46,243 nucleotides of DNA from assembly GCF_937921625.1 (NCBI RefSeq), contig NZ_CAKZTI010000007.1, positions 1-46,243 of the forward strand. The letters are read 5' to 3'. Under the pieces are notes generated by a model that was not told where the DNA came from, searched no databases, and was given only the letters and a program-made list of their open reading frames with translations. Shown in pieces: positions 8,345 to 17,433 of this stretch (positions within the stretch are counted from its first letter, which is position 1; each line of letters begins with the position of its first letter). Source of the DNA: an uncultured Campylobacter sp. GTDB taxonomy: Bacteria > Campylobacterota > Campylobacteria > Campylobacterales > Campylobacteraceae. The translations under genes were made by a program, and so were the position numbers.

Positions 8345-9861
8345 AAAGAATTTATATTAAAAATAATCTAGGTTTTTGCGAGAGCGAGCTTAGTTTTGGC
8401 CCGGGACTTAGCGTATTTACAGGCATCAGTGGCGCGGGTAAATCGGTATTAATAGGCGCTATTTTAGCGGTGTTTGGGCTTAAAGAATGCGAGGCAGAGC
8501 TCATAGAAGCGGACGTAGAACATAAATTTGATATGGAAAATTTCGGCTTGATAAACGATACGCCAAATATTTTTCGCGTCTTAAAAGAGCGTAGCTTGCG
8601 ATACTTTATAAATTCTCAATCGGTTTCGAAAAAAAATCTGAGTACGATCGCCGGCGAATACGTGAAATTTTTAGGCGCTAAAAACGCCGGCGAAATGAGT
8701 AGCGACAGCTTGCTAAAATTACTTGATTTTATCGCCGCGAAAAAAGATGCGGCGCACGCGCAAAGCCTATCGGAGCTTCAAAGCGCTTTTGTGGAATTTA
8801 GCCGCACAAAAAAGCAGCTGGATGAAATTTTGGATCAAGAGCGCAAAATCGAGGAGTTAAAGGAATTTGCTCGCTTCGAGATTGAAAAAATCGAGCGCGT
8901 ATCGCCTAAGATCGGCGAATACGAGGAGCTTTTGCAGATCAAAAAAAAGCTTAGTAAAAAAGATAAGATCGAGGAACTTTGGGCTAGGGCGCAGGGCGTT
9001 TTTGAGCTGGAACGCAGCGTCATCGAAGCGCTAAGTCTTAGCGGACTGGATAGTGCGTTTTTCGAGGATGCAATGAACGAACTGCGGCTAAAGCAAGAAA
9101 GTTTAAATTTAGACGAGCTCGAAAACATCGACATAGAGAAAATTTTAGATCGCATCGAAGCTCTTAGCGCGCTAAATAGGCGCTACGGAAGCGTAGAAGA
9201 GGCTTTAGCTACGCTTGAAGCGCGCAAGAAAGAGCTTGAGCATTACGAGCAGTTAAGCTTTGAAAAAACCAAGCTACAAGCGGAATTTAAACGCCTTAGC
9301 GAAAGCACCACTATCCTTGCCGAAAAAATTAGCGAGGCTCGCAAGGGCGCTAAAAAACGGCTCGAGGATCTGATAAATTCCTATCTAAAGCAGCTTTATA
9401 TGGACGGAGTGGAGCTTAGTTTTAAGCCCGCGGTTCTTAGTGAGTGCGGCACGGACGAAATTAGCGTCAGCTTGTGCAAGACGGAATTTAAAAATTTAAG
9501 CTCAGGCGAGACGAATCGCCTACGCCTTGCTTTCATCGCGGCAAGCTTGGAGCTTACAAATAACGGCGAGGGAATTTTGATCTTAGACGAGATCGATTCA
9601 AATTTAAGCGGAAAAGAGGCGATGAGTATCGCAAACGTGCTGGTAAAAATCTCAAAATTTTATCAAATTTTTGCGATCTCGCACCAGCCGCAGCTTAGCT
9701 CAAAGGCTGCGTCACACTTTTTAGTAAGTAAAACGAACGGCAAATCTAGCGTGAGATTATTAAGCGAAAATGAGAAAATAACAGAGCTAGCTCGTATGAT
9801 AAGTGGCGAGACGATTACTGCAGAAGCCCTGGAATTCGCTAAAAAACTAAGGCAAAGCTGA
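8338..9861 (+). CDS. recN: DNA repair ATPase RecN
   Basis: SMC-like ATPase acting in recombinational repair of double-strand breaks. Walker A GISGAGKS is at residues 29-36, two long coiled-coil arms occupy the middle (about 130-340), and the ABC signature NLSSGETNRLRLAF and Walker B ILILDEIDSNLSG lie near the C terminus. The ATG at 8338 gives MLERIYIKNN, the normal RecN start, rather than a start 15 bases earlier. At 507 residues it is slightly shorter than the E. coli protein, as is usual for this group. It overlaps the end of nadK by seven bases. Confidence 0.93.
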   Translation: MLERIYIKNNLGFCESELSFGPGLSVFTGISGAGKSVLIGAILAVFGLKECEAELIEADVEHKFDMENFGLINDTPNIFRVLKERSLRYFINSQSVSKKNLSTIAGEYVKFLGAKNAGEMSSDSLLKLLDFIAAKKDAAHAQSLSELQSAFVEFSRTKKQLDEILDQERKIEELKEFARFEIEKIERVSPKIGEYEELLQIKKKLSKKDKIEELWARAQGVFELERSVIEALSLSGLDSAFFEDAMNELRLKQESLNLDELENIDIEKILDRIEALSALNRRYGSVEEALATLEARKKELEHYEQLSFEKTKLQAEFKRLSESTTILAEKISEARKGAKKRLEDLINSYLKQLYMDGVELSFKPAVLSECGTDEISVSLCKTEFKNLSSGETNRLRLAFIAASLELTNNGEGILILDEIDSNLSGKEAMSIANVLVKISKFYQIFAISHQPQLSSKAASHFLVSKTNGKSSVRLLSENEKITELARMISGETITAEALEFAKKLRQS

Positions 9862-9986
9862 AGGAATTTTAAGCTTAAGTTTAAATCTGAAATTTTTTGC
9901 TACAATACCGCGTTTAATTTAAATTTAAGTGTGATTTTGCAAAACGACGTAAAATCCGCTTCGAAAAATTTTATCAAGTGAGTTTT

Positions 9987-10784
9987 ATGATTATAGATAC
10001 ACATTGCCATTTAGACGATGCTAGTTTCGACGCCGATTTGGGCGCGGTGATTGAGCGCGCCACGATTGCAGGCGTGCGCAGCATCATCATTCCCGGTGCC
10101 GATGTAGCAGACCTAGATAAGGCATGTAAAATTTCGCACGCACGGAATAATGTGTATTTTGCCGTAGGGGTGCATCCATACGAGATAGATTCTTTCGATA
10201 TGGAGGTGCTGAAGCGGTATGCTGACGATCCCAAATGCGTAGGCGTTGGTGAATGCGGGCTTGATTACTTCAGACTTAAGCATCAAGAGAGCAAGGAAGC
10301 CAAAGCCTTAGAAATCTCCCGCCAAAAAGACGCCTTCATCTCACAAATCGATCTAGCAACACAACTTCAAAAACCACTTATAGTCCATATCCGAGAAGCA
10401 AACGAAGATAGCTTCGGAATTCTAAAAGATCGTGCCGGCGATTTATGCGGCGGTGTTTTGCACTGCTTCAATGCCAGCAAGCTTTTGCTAGGTCTTAGCG
10501 AATACGGATTTTACTTCGGTATCGGCGGAGTTTTGACATTCAAAAATGCAAAAAACTTAGCTGAGATCTTACCGCAAATTCCGCAAGAGCGCCTTTTAAT
10601 CGAGACGGATGCACCATATCTAACCCCGCATCCGCATCGCGGCGAGCGCAACGAGCCTGCATTTACGAGACTCGTGGTAGAAAAAGTCGCGGAAATTTTA
10701 AGCCTAAGCGTAGAAGAGGTCGAAGCAATAACGACTCAAAACGCCTGTAGGCTTTTTGGCGATAAAATCAAAGGAGAGATATGA
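9987..10784 (+). CDS. tatD: TatD-family metal-dependent hydrolase / DNase
   Basis: TIM-barrel metallohydrolase of the TatD family; members have 3'-5' exonuclease activity on DNA and act in DNA or RNA turnover. Metal ligands and family motifs are visible: DTHCHLDD at residues 4-11, GVHPYE, VGECGLDYF, IVHIREA, LHCFNAS and LIETDAPYLTPHP. I start at ATG 9987 (MIIDTHCHLDD), the usual family start, although a GTG nine bases earlier is in frame. The stop overlaps the next start by four bases (ATGA). Confidence 0.93.
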   Translation: MIIDTHCHLDDASFDADLGAVIERATIAGVRSIIIPGADVADLDKACKISHARNNVYFAVGVHPYEIDSFDMEVLKRYADDPKCVGVGECGLDYFRLKHQESKEAKALEISRQKDAFISQIDLATQLQKPLIVHIREANEDSFGILKDRAGDLCGGVLHCFNASKLLLGLSEYGFYFGIGGVLTFKNAKNLAEILPQIPQERLLIETDAPYLTPHPHRGERNEPAFTRLVVEKVAEILSLSVEEVEAITTQNACRLFGDKIKGEI

Positions 10785-11779
10785 AAGCCATAAAATTTAT
10801 ACTGCTAGCCCTACTTTTAGTGGGCGAAGCGTTTGCGAGCCAGCCCGGTCTGATGCGCGCAAATCACGACTATATTTTAAATCAATTCGGCATCGAAAAT
10901 AACGAATCGAGCAAAAACGTAGTTGCGGGCATATTCCGTGCGATCAATGCAAGCGATCGCAAGCAGTTTAAGCATATCGTGACTTCGCAGTCGCACAATG
11001 CATACTTAGTCAAATCCGAGGTCGATAACATCGAAGCTCCGGAATTCTTATTGTATTTGGCAATGGTAGAATCTCATCTTAAAAACACCGTAACTTCGGG
11101 CGCTAGCGCAGGTGGTATGTGGCAGCTGATGCCGGCAACTGCGAAAAATTTCGGTCTTAGAGTAGATAGCGCCGTAGATGAGCGTCGCGATCCCGCAGCC
11201 TCTACGGATGCTGCGTTTTCGTATATTTTGCATCTGAAGCAAAATTTTGGCAAGTGGTATTTAGCGCTAATGGCGTATAATTGTGGCGATCAAAAGCTTA
11301 AAAATGCGATTGCAGCTACTGGCAGCGATGATCTGGATCGCTTGCTAAAAAGTCCTGCACTTCCTAAGGAGACTAAGAATTTTATCAAGCGCATTATTAA
11401 ATACGCTTACATTGCTCAAAATGAAAATATGCGTAAAATTCTGCTTTTTGAAAGCGAGCCGTGGGGGCTAAAGCGTATCGCCGTAGCTCCGGGCACAAAG
11501 CTAAGCGCGGTTGCAAAACAGATCGGAATTTCGCCATCGCAGATGCAGGATTACAACGCGCATATTAAAAACGGAATTTCGCCGCTTAACGGCAAGTACT
11601 TCTTTTATATCCCACAAAGCAAATATGCAGAATTTGTCGTAAACCAAGGCGCGTTTCAAGCGTATGAACCACGTCTGAAACAGCGCAAGCCAGGACGCGT
11701 GTTAGCAGGTTTGGCGAACGAGCTTAGCCTCAAAGACAAAAATGAAATAGCGCTAAATAATATAAAATTCAATAAATAA
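10781..11779 (+). CDS. MltD-like membrane-bound lytic murein transglycosylase
   Basis: A 332-residue exported enzyme that cleaves glycan strands of peptidoglycan. Residues 1-19 are a signal peptide (LLALLLVGEAFA). The SLT domain spans about 80-210, with catalytic Glu97 in AMVESH, then GASAGGMWQLMPATAKNFGL and LMAYNCGD. The C-terminal part (about 225-290) looks like a LysM-type wall-binding domain (PGTKLSAVAKQIGISPSQMQ). It is translationally coupled to tatD and followed after 13 bases by rlpA, with which it makes a natural cell-wall remodelling pair. Confidence 0.9.
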   Translation: MKAIKFILLALLLVGEAFASQPGLMRANHDYILNQFGIENNESSKNVVAGIFRAINASDRKQFKHIVTSQSHNAYLVKSEVDNIEAPEFLLYLAMVESHLKNTVTSGASAGGMWQLMPATAKNFGLRVDSAVDERRDPAASTDAAFSYILHLKQNFGKWYLALMAYNCGDQKLKNAIAATGSDDLDRLLKSPALPKETKNFIKRIIKYAYIAQNENMRKILLFESEPWGLKRIAVAPGTKLSAVAKQIGISPSQMQDYNAHIKNGISPLNGKYFFYIPQSKYAEFVVNQGAFQAYEPRLKQRKPGRVLAGLANELSLKDKNEIALNNIKFNK

Positions 11780-11792
11780 GATCGGATCGCAG

Positions 11793-12548
11793 GTGCCGTA
11801 CCAGAAAATCGCTCTTTTGAGTGTGCTTTTTGCGCTGATTCTTGCCGGTTGCTCGTTTCGCACCGCACCGTCGTCTAGATCGTCTGCGGGCGGTGCGGGC
11901 AAGATCGGCAAAAACTCTCCCGCCACCATGCGCCCTTATAAAATCAACGGCAAAACCTACTATCCAGAGCAGGTAAGCGTCGGTGACACTCAAATCGGCA
12001 TCGCCAGCTGGTATGGGCCGAATTTTCATGGCAAATACACCTCAAACGGCGAAATTTACGATATGAACGGCATGACCGCCGCGCACAAAACCTATCCAAT
12101 GAATACGATGGTAAAGGTCACGAATCGCGACACCGGCGCTACCGCAACTGTGCGCATCAACGATCGCGGTCCATTCGTGGATGGTCGCATCATTGATCTT
12201 AGCAAAACAGCTGCCAATCTAGTGGGCGTATTTGCCAAAGGCACGGCGCCTGTAAAGCTCGAAGTAGTGGGTTTTTATGGGCACACTATTGCTAAAGGTT
12301 CGCCGAAAGCGACCATCGTCGGCGGAAATTTTATGGTACAAATCGGTGCGTTTAGAAACAGAAGCGGCGCACAAATTTATCAGCGCGATTATCATGGCAC
12401 GGCGGGATATCCTGCGATCATCAAAGAATTTAGCATAGATGGCGCGCCGATTTATCGCGTCTTTTTAAGCGGATTTAAAAGCGAGGATGAGGCGAGAGAT
12501 TTCGCGCATAATGGCAAATTTACTGGAGCTTTCATCGTAAGAGAGTAG
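11793..12548 (+). CDS. rlpA: RlpA-family septal ring lytic transglycosylase lipoprotein
   Basis: A 251-residue lipoprotein from a GTG start. The lipobox LAGC places the lipidated cysteine at residue 20. A double-psi beta-barrel domain (about 66-150) holds GIASWYGPNFHGK and the conserved RINDRGPFVDGRIIDLS, and a C-terminal SPOR domain (about 175-250) begins GGNFMVQIGAFRNRSGA. RlpA proteins cut naked glycan strands at the division septum and are brought there by SPOR. It follows the MltD-like gene closely and is probably in the same operon as tatD. Confidence 0.93.
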   Translation: MPYQKIALLSVLFALILAGCSFRTAPSSRSSAGGAGKIGKNSPATMRPYKINGKTYYPEQVSVGDTQIGIASWYGPNFHGKYTSNGEIYDMNGMTAAHKTYPMNTMVKVTNRDTGATATVRINDRGPFVDGRIIDLSKTAANLVGVFAKGTAPVKLEVVGFYGHTIAKGSPKATIVGGNFMVQIGAFRNRSGAQIYQRDYHGTAGYPAIIKEFSIDGAPIYRVFLSGFKSEDEARDFAHNGKFTGAFIVRE

Positions 12549-12783
12549 CAGTTTTCTTTGACGGCTTTTCCTTCGTTTTTTGCTTGATAAGGGCTTTGTT
12601 AAATTTATTTGTGAGCTACTTGCGGTAAAATTTCCCGTCATCTAATAGTTATCTGCTTTAGCTGCGGCGAAGTGCGAACTACTTGCAAGCTATTCGTAGC
12701 AAAAAGTGCGTCTGCCTGCTTAAGCTTTGCTTTTTAATAGGGCGCCGCAGCTGATAAAATTTTATATTGCTAGGGGATAGAGC

Positions 12784-13022
12784 ATGCAAAAATATCCGGA
12801 AGTTTATAGTTTAGAAAAGAGTTTGGCTATACTTGAAAAATATAAAGACGAGCTGAGCGTAGAAAACAATACGAGCAAAATAGATCTATCATCTGCAACC
12901 ACGCGATAGAGGGTATGTTTGCAAACGAGCAAGATATAATCGATCTTATCAAGGTCGATAAGGGAGAAAGAACGCCCGATGAGATAATAAACGAATATAA
13001 AAAAGAGTGGGGCGTTTTATAG
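12784..13022 (+). pseudogene. Frameshifted Fic-antitoxin (VbhA-like) remnant
   Basis: Two short frames together resemble one small Fic-inhibitor protein. Frame one (12784-12909) starts MQKYPEVYSLEKSLAILEKY and stops after 41 codons. The second frame, open from 12846 to the stop at 13022, contains CNHAIEGMFANEQDIIDLIK and GERTPDEIINEY, which has the look of the antitoxin VbhA domain. The inhibitory motif of Fic antitoxins is (S/T)xxxE(G/N). Here NHAIEG keeps the Glu-Gly but has Asn where Ser or Thr is expected. A single-base shift around 12890-12905 would join the frames. No fic toxin gene lies next to it, so it looks like a decayed remnant, although translation of the second part alone from ATG 12915 cannot be excluded. 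Confidence 0.5.
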
Positions 13023-13094
13023 CGCAGTAGAAAATTTAAATTTGATAGTGAAATATCAGATGTATTTAAATGCAGCTCATTGGTTCTTTGGATT

Positions 13095-13577
13095 TTAATC
13101 GTGCAGAAAAGTTACGACTTCATGTTCTTTTGGAACATATTCCCTATTTTCAATACCGCCGCTGCCATACTCAGACAAGGCTTCATTTAAAATTTTATAA
13201 AGCTCGTCTATCGAAATATCTCCAATGTCAGAATTTACGCTTTGGAATTTATATTTGATTTTAAATGGATTTTCCGTGAAATATTTACTTGTAGTCTCAT
13301 CATAAATTCGCCTTATATCAAGCTCGATATTTTTACCTTTATAATGAAGCAACCAAATATCCTCGCCTGTATAGCCATCCCGTGGATCCGGCAGTTGAGG
13401 GCTACCGATAAAGATAAGATAGGTCTGTTTTTGTTTATCTACTACCCAATTTAACCATCTAATATCTTGATCGCTCAATAAAGGTTTTCTAAATTTTGTT
13501 CTAATTTTATTAACAGCGTATATAATATCATATTTCTCCAAGTCCTCTTTAGAAATATACTCCGCAATAAACGCCAT
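13095..13577 (-). CDS. Hypothetical AT-rich orphan protein
   Basis: A 160-residue soluble protein with no signal peptide or membrane segment. I do not recognise the family. It is rich in charged and aromatic residues and contains KPLLSDQDIRWLNWVV, FIGSPQLPDPRDGYTGEDIW and a C-terminal segment IDELYKILNEALSEYGSGGI. The ATG is preceded by an almost ideal AAGGAGGAG site, which supports a real gene. Its base use is clearly more AT-rich than neighbouring genes. It lies beside the Fic-antitoxin remnant and points toward it. Size, composition and context would suit an imported immunity or antitoxin-type protein, but nothing in the sequence proves this. Confidence 0.6.
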   Translation of the reverse strand: MAFIAEYISKEDLEKYDIIYAVNKIRTKFRKPLLSDQDIRWLNWVVDKQKQTYLIFIGSPQLPDPRDGYTGEDIWLLHYKGKNIELDIRRIYDETTSKYFTENPFKIKYKFQSVNSDIGDISIDELYKILNEALSEYGSGGIENREYVPKEHEVVTFLHD

Positions 13578-13762
13578 TCTCTCCTCCTTAAGGAATTCTA
13601 TAATTTAAAGTAGATCGCTCGTATATAGACCGAGCAAAGACGAGAGCTCAAATTTAATCCTTTCGCTGACGATAACTTATCGTTTAAACAGCCAATTAAT
13701 ATACGATTATCGTCAATTCTTACTATAATCTTTCGTAAAATTCGTTATGAAATTTAAAAATT

Positions 13763-14596
13763 TCAAGCACTTTGTCGCTCGCCACCTCTTTTAAATTTGG
13801 CGTCCAAAAATACGCAGAATTTCACGCCGTATAGGTAGAAAATCCAGCTTATGTAGATCCACAGAAAGAAAAATAGCGCGACCGAAAATGAGCCATATAT
13901 GCTAAGATAGGTTTTGTTATAAAAGACGTATTGCGCAAAAACCAGTCTTGAAAGCCACCATAAAATCGATGCTACGAGCGATGAGGCAAGCACCGCTTTT
14001 GCACGGATCTCGCGGTTGATCGCCGTAGCGTAAGTGATAGCAAAAATCCCCCAAACGATTAAGTAGGGTAGAATTTTAAGCAAATTTATCCAGCTCGTAA
14101 GCTCAGTTTTATTTAGTAGCTCCTGAAGCTCGCCGCTGATATAAAACGATGCTCCAAGCCCCACAGGAGCGAGCGTCATCAGCGTCCAGTAGGTGCTTAG
14201 GCTCTTAAAAAAGCTTCGCTCGGGCGAATGCGAAATGCGCGCGATAATCGCTTCAAAGTCCCCGAAAAACAGCACCGACGTAACTAACACTGCGCAAAAG
14301 CCCGTTACGCCAAGGCTTAGTCCGTTAGCCATAAATTCCTCGATATAGTGTGCCATGCTCGCTTGATTTGCGGGCAGGAAGTTTGAAAAGATAAAGCCCA
14401 TAATCTTGTCGTAGTAGCCTTTAAAGCTTGGCAGCTGCATAAAAACGCTAAGCGAGACCATCAGCACCGGCAGTAGCGCCAGAATCGTGTGAAAGCTAAG
14501 GCTTGATGCATGGTGCATGAGCTCGGTATCGTAGAGGCGGAAAAAATTTTTGAGTCGGTTTTGCGCTTGCTTAAGCGCCGGTATTAGTTTTTTCAT
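13763..14596 (-). CDS. YihY/BrkB-family inner-membrane protein
   Basis: A 277-residue integral membrane protein of the YihY/virulence factor BrkB family (once misnamed ribonuclease BN). It shows the family opening ELMHHASSLSFHTILALLPVL (about 25-45). About six hydrophobic helices follow, among them GVTGFCAVLVTSVLFFGDF, ILPYLIVWGIFAITYATAI and SFSVALFFFLWIYISWIFYLYG. The C terminus is short and basic. The function of the family is not settled; transport or export roles have been suggested. No strong ribosome site precedes the ATG. It is divergent from the second TonB receptor. Confidence 0.88.
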   Translation of the reverse strand: MKKLIPALKQAQNRLKNFFRLYDTELMHHASSLSFHTILALLPVLMVSLSVFMQLPSFKGYYDKIMGFIFSNFLPANQASMAHYIEEFMANGLSLGVTGFCAVLVTSVLFFGDFEAIIARISHSPERSFFKSLSTYWTLMTLAPVGLGASFYISGELQELLNKTELTSWINLLKILPYLIVWGIFAITYATAINREIRAKAVLASSLVASILWWLSRLVFAQYVFYNKTYLSIYGSFSVALFFFLWIYISWIFYLYGVKFCVFLDAKFKRGGERQSA

Positions 14597-14733
14597 ACGG
14601 GCGATTTTACATTAAAATTTTAGAATTTCATATAAATTTGCACAATTTTTCTTTTGTATCTCAGTATATCGTCTATGAAATTTAAAGCTAAAAAATGCGA
14701 CTACAAATATATAAATTTATATCTCGAATTTAG

Positions 14734-14761
14734 CCTAAATTTAGGAAAATTTTTCTAATAT
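14734..14761 (+). promoter_or_regulatory. Candidate promoter/operator of the siderophore receptor
   Basis: A perfect 12-base palindrome CCTAAATTTAGG (14734-14745) lies where a -35 region would be, ahead of a TAATAT -10-like element at 14756-14761. A repressor site for iron or other control is possible. AT-rich palindromes are frequent here, so support is modest. Confidence 0.3.
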
Positions 14762-14822
14762 GCTAAAAAATAATATTAAATATATCCATAACGAAGGGAA
14801 AATAATGGAACGAAGGAAAACG

Positions 14823-17138
14823 ATGAAATTTAAAATTTCATTAGCGGCATGTATGTGCCTACTATGCAGCAGTTTGGCTGCAGCGCAAAGTGGCGGTAAT
14901 TCTGCGCCTGAAAAGTCGCAGAATATGGGCGTAATCGAGGTAAATTCCGTCGGCGATAATATCAGCGAGAGCGGCATCGACGAGGGCTTTTTGAGCAAAA
15001 ATGTGCAGCATGGTATCCTTGCGGGCAAGCGCGCTTTGGATCTTCCGTATCAGATCAACACGATCAGTAAGGAGATCATGAACCACCAAGGCGTCACCGG
15101 CTACGAGGAGGCGGTCAAATACTTCCCGTCCGCGCAGATTCAGATGCGCGGCGGCGCTACGGTCGGACGCCCGCAGACGCGCGGCTTTGAAGGTAGCGTC
15201 GTAGGCAACAGCTTCTGGGACGGCTTTTATACGATTTCGACGACGGCGATTCCGATGGCGATGTTTGAGAGCTTTCAGGTGCAAAACGGCGTCGCAGGCT
15301 CGCTCTACGGCGCGCAAAATCCGGTGGGAATTTTCAGCTACACGCGCAAGCGCCCGGTAAAAGATCAATACATAATTTGGAGCGATTATATGTCTCGAAG
15401 CAACCTGGGGCTGGGACTTGATCTATCCGATAAATTTGAAAAATTCGGCTACCGCGCGGTGTTTTATGGATCCAACGGCGACAGACAGCCCAAGGGTTCA
15501 AATTTACAGCGCCGCTTAGCCAGCGTCACGATGGAATTTTATCCGACGGGCGATCTTACTTTTGAAACCGCGGCGAGCTATTACGAGCACAATACCAAAG
15601 GTTTTGCGGGGCAGTTTGCCCTCGGCGTAAAAGACGGCAAGATTACGGACGGAATTACGCTTCCAAGAGCAGTAGATTCCTCAGAGCGCGGTCTTGGGCA
15701 GAGCTTCGGAGGTATGCATCTAAAAACCACGACTGCAAGCGCGAAATTTAAATTTACGCCTACCGATAAATGGTATTTAGAGGGCGGCTTTCAGTTTCAG
15801 CGCACCGATCGCGACATTCACAGCGTCGTAAACTATTTGCTTCCCGAAGGGTTTGATTGCGCTAATTACGCTGCTTTGCCGAATAATAGAAAGCCTGCTA
15901 TATGTTTAAGTAACCCAAATGCGAAATGGACGCAGCCGGGCGATTATTATACCCAACATAGCGGCGGTGCTACGGCGGCATATAGATTCGACCTGCCAAG
16001 CGGTTATCTCAAGGCCAATACTCAGTTTAACACGGGCGATATCGAGCATGATTTTAGCGTGCAGACCAACGGATACCACTGGACGCAGGATAGATATAAA
16101 AACGCGAGTACCAACCATACTTCGCCTACTATCGGTAACATAAACGATCCTAAAATTTTAGATTACACTAACGCTAAGCGCGGAAGCGGGTTATATCATT
16201 TCGCAGTAATAGATATGTATAACGTCTCGGTGCTAGACGATATCACGATAAACGATAAATTTGACGTGATGTTAAGCGCATCTAAGGCGTGGATGAGGCA
16301 GGAATCCTACAATAAAAACGAGCAAAGACTTGTCAAAGCCTATAGCGATTCGGGCTATAGCTGGGCGGGTAGCTTGATATTCCATCCGATAGAGGACGCT
16401 AGCATCTACTACACTTACGCAGATAGCTTACAGCAGGGCTCTACCTATGTTTATAAGAGCGGTCCGCATCGCGGAGAAGTGGTCTCCACGTCGCCGTATC
16501 GCTCCAAGCAGCACGAGATCGGCGCCAAGATCCGCGTAGCCGATATGATCGATTTTAGCGTAGCGTATTTTGATATCCGCAGACCTATCGCGTATCTAAA
16601 TAGCTCTACCGGACTCTATGGCATAAACGGCGAGCAGCGCAACCGTGGATTTGAGTTTATGAGCGGCGGACGAATAACTGAAAATTTAAGCGTGCTCGGA
16701 GGCTTTACCTACATCGATCCTAAGATGCATAACGTAAGCATTGAGGGCGCTAATCGCAAGGTCGCAAACGGTATCCCTAAGCTTAACGCAAATTTGATGT
16801 TTGATTACGAGATCCCGGGAACCAATAAACTTGCGATCAGCACAAATTTCCACTACACCGGCAAGATGTATCTGGATGATCTAAATACCCAGAGCACTCC
16901 TAGCTTTTTCGTTACCGATCTTGGAATGAGATACACGAGCGAGCATCTTTTGGGCGATAAGACCACGCTGCGCTTCAACGTAAATAACGTATTTAACAAA
17001 AAATATTGGGCGGGAATGTATCCTGCGAGTGCCGACGGTGCGGGCGGACTTAACGTAACTAGCGTGCTAGGCTCGGCAAACGGCGTAACGCTAGGCGAAA
17101 GCAGAAGCTTTATGCTCTCTGCGGAGGTGAAATTTTAA
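14823..17138 (+). CDS. TonB-dependent siderophore receptor
   Basis: Outer-membrane receptor for a ferric siderophore, driven by TonB. From ATG 14823 the protein is 771 residues. A signal peptide (MKFKISLAACMCLLCSSLAA) is followed by a plug domain with the family pattern DLPYQINTISKEIM, QTRGFEGS and GSLYGAQNPVGIFSYTRKRP. A 22-strand-type barrel ends in RSFMLSAEVKF. I choose 14823 because GAAGGA lies five bases upstream and the peptide then starts as a normal signal sequence. In-frame ATGs at 14805 and 14760 are alternatives, 14805 with its own GAAGGG site. Plug features fit the FhuA/FpvA-type siderophore class rather than the haemoglobin class of the first receptor. The ligand is unknown and no siderophore ABC transporter lies next to it. 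Confidence 0.9.
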   Translation: MKFKISLAACMCLLCSSLAAAQSGGNSAPEKSQNMGVIEVNSVGDNISESGIDEGFLSKNVQHGILAGKRALDLPYQINTISKEIMNHQGVTGYEEAVKYFPSAQIQMRGGATVGRPQTRGFEGSVVGNSFWDGFYTISTTAIPMAMFESFQVQNGVAGSLYGAQNPVGIFSYTRKRPVKDQYIIWSDYMSRSNLGLGLDLSDKFEKFGYRAVFYGSNGDRQPKGSNLQRRLASVTMEFYPTGDLTFETAASYYEHNTKGFAGQFALGVKDGKITDGITLPRAVDSSERGLGQSFGGMHLKTTTASAKFKFTPTDKWYLEGGFQFQRTDRDIHSVVNYLLPEGFDCANYAALPNNRKPAICLSNPNAKWTQPGDYYTQHSGGATAAYRFDLPSGYLKANTQFNTGDIEHDFSVQTNGYHWTQDRYKNASTNHTSPTIGNINDPKILDYTNAKRGSGLYHFAVIDMYNVSVLDDITINDKFDVMLSASKAWMRQESYNKNEQRLVKAYSDSGYSWAGSLIFHPIEDASIYYTYADSLQQGSTYVYKSGPHRGEVVSTSPYRSKQHEIGAKIRVADMIDFSVAYFDIRRPIAYLNSSTGLYGINGEQRNRGFEFMSGGRITENLSVLGGFTYIDPKMHNVSIEGANRKVANGIPKLNANLMFDYEIPGTNKLAISTNFHYTGKMYLDDLNTQSTPSFFVTDLGMRYTSEHLLGDKTTLRFNVNNVFNKKYWAGMYPASADGAGGLNVTSVLGSANGVTLGESRSFMLSAEVKF

Positions 17139-17244
17139 AATCTAGCGGGCTTAAAATTTCTATTTGAGCGGCGCGCGTGCAGATACCGCGACCGCTTTTA
17201 AATTTATGAAATTTTATCGCTCTAAGCAGCAAGACTAAATTTAA

Positions 17245-17283
17245 CGAGGCTTGGTTTTAATATATTTTAAAATTTAAGCCTCG
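17245..17283 (+). terminator. Hairpin after the siderophore receptor
   Basis: CGAGGCTT and AAGCCTCG form a perfect 8-base outer stem. Further pairing is possible inside (TTTTAA with TTAAAA), and a short CTTTT run follows. It lies about 105 bases after the receptor stop and is a likely terminator. Confidence 0.5.
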
Positions 17284-17400
17284 CTTTTGGAATTTCAAAC
17301 TTTGATTTTAAAATTTAGATCTTTAAATTTTTAAGTCACCGCGCCTCGGCTTGCCCGCAAAATTTATCCGCACGCGGTTTAAAATTTAGCCGTTTTTGGT

Positions 17401-17406
17401 TATAAT
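17401..17406 (+). promoter_or_regulatory. -10 element of the TrkA-like gene
   Basis: A TATAAT consensus box 28 bases upstream of the ATG, with the ribosome site GGAGAG between them. It would start transcription of the block running from the TrkA-like gene toward aroB. Confidence 0.45.
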
Positions 17407-17433
17407 CTTTGCAAAACCACGAAACGGAGAGCA

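Noticed and set aside
13070..13454. Small plus-strand frames opposite the orphan gene
   Set aside because: The minus-strand gene has a strong ribosome site and longer frame; the plus frames lack starts with support.
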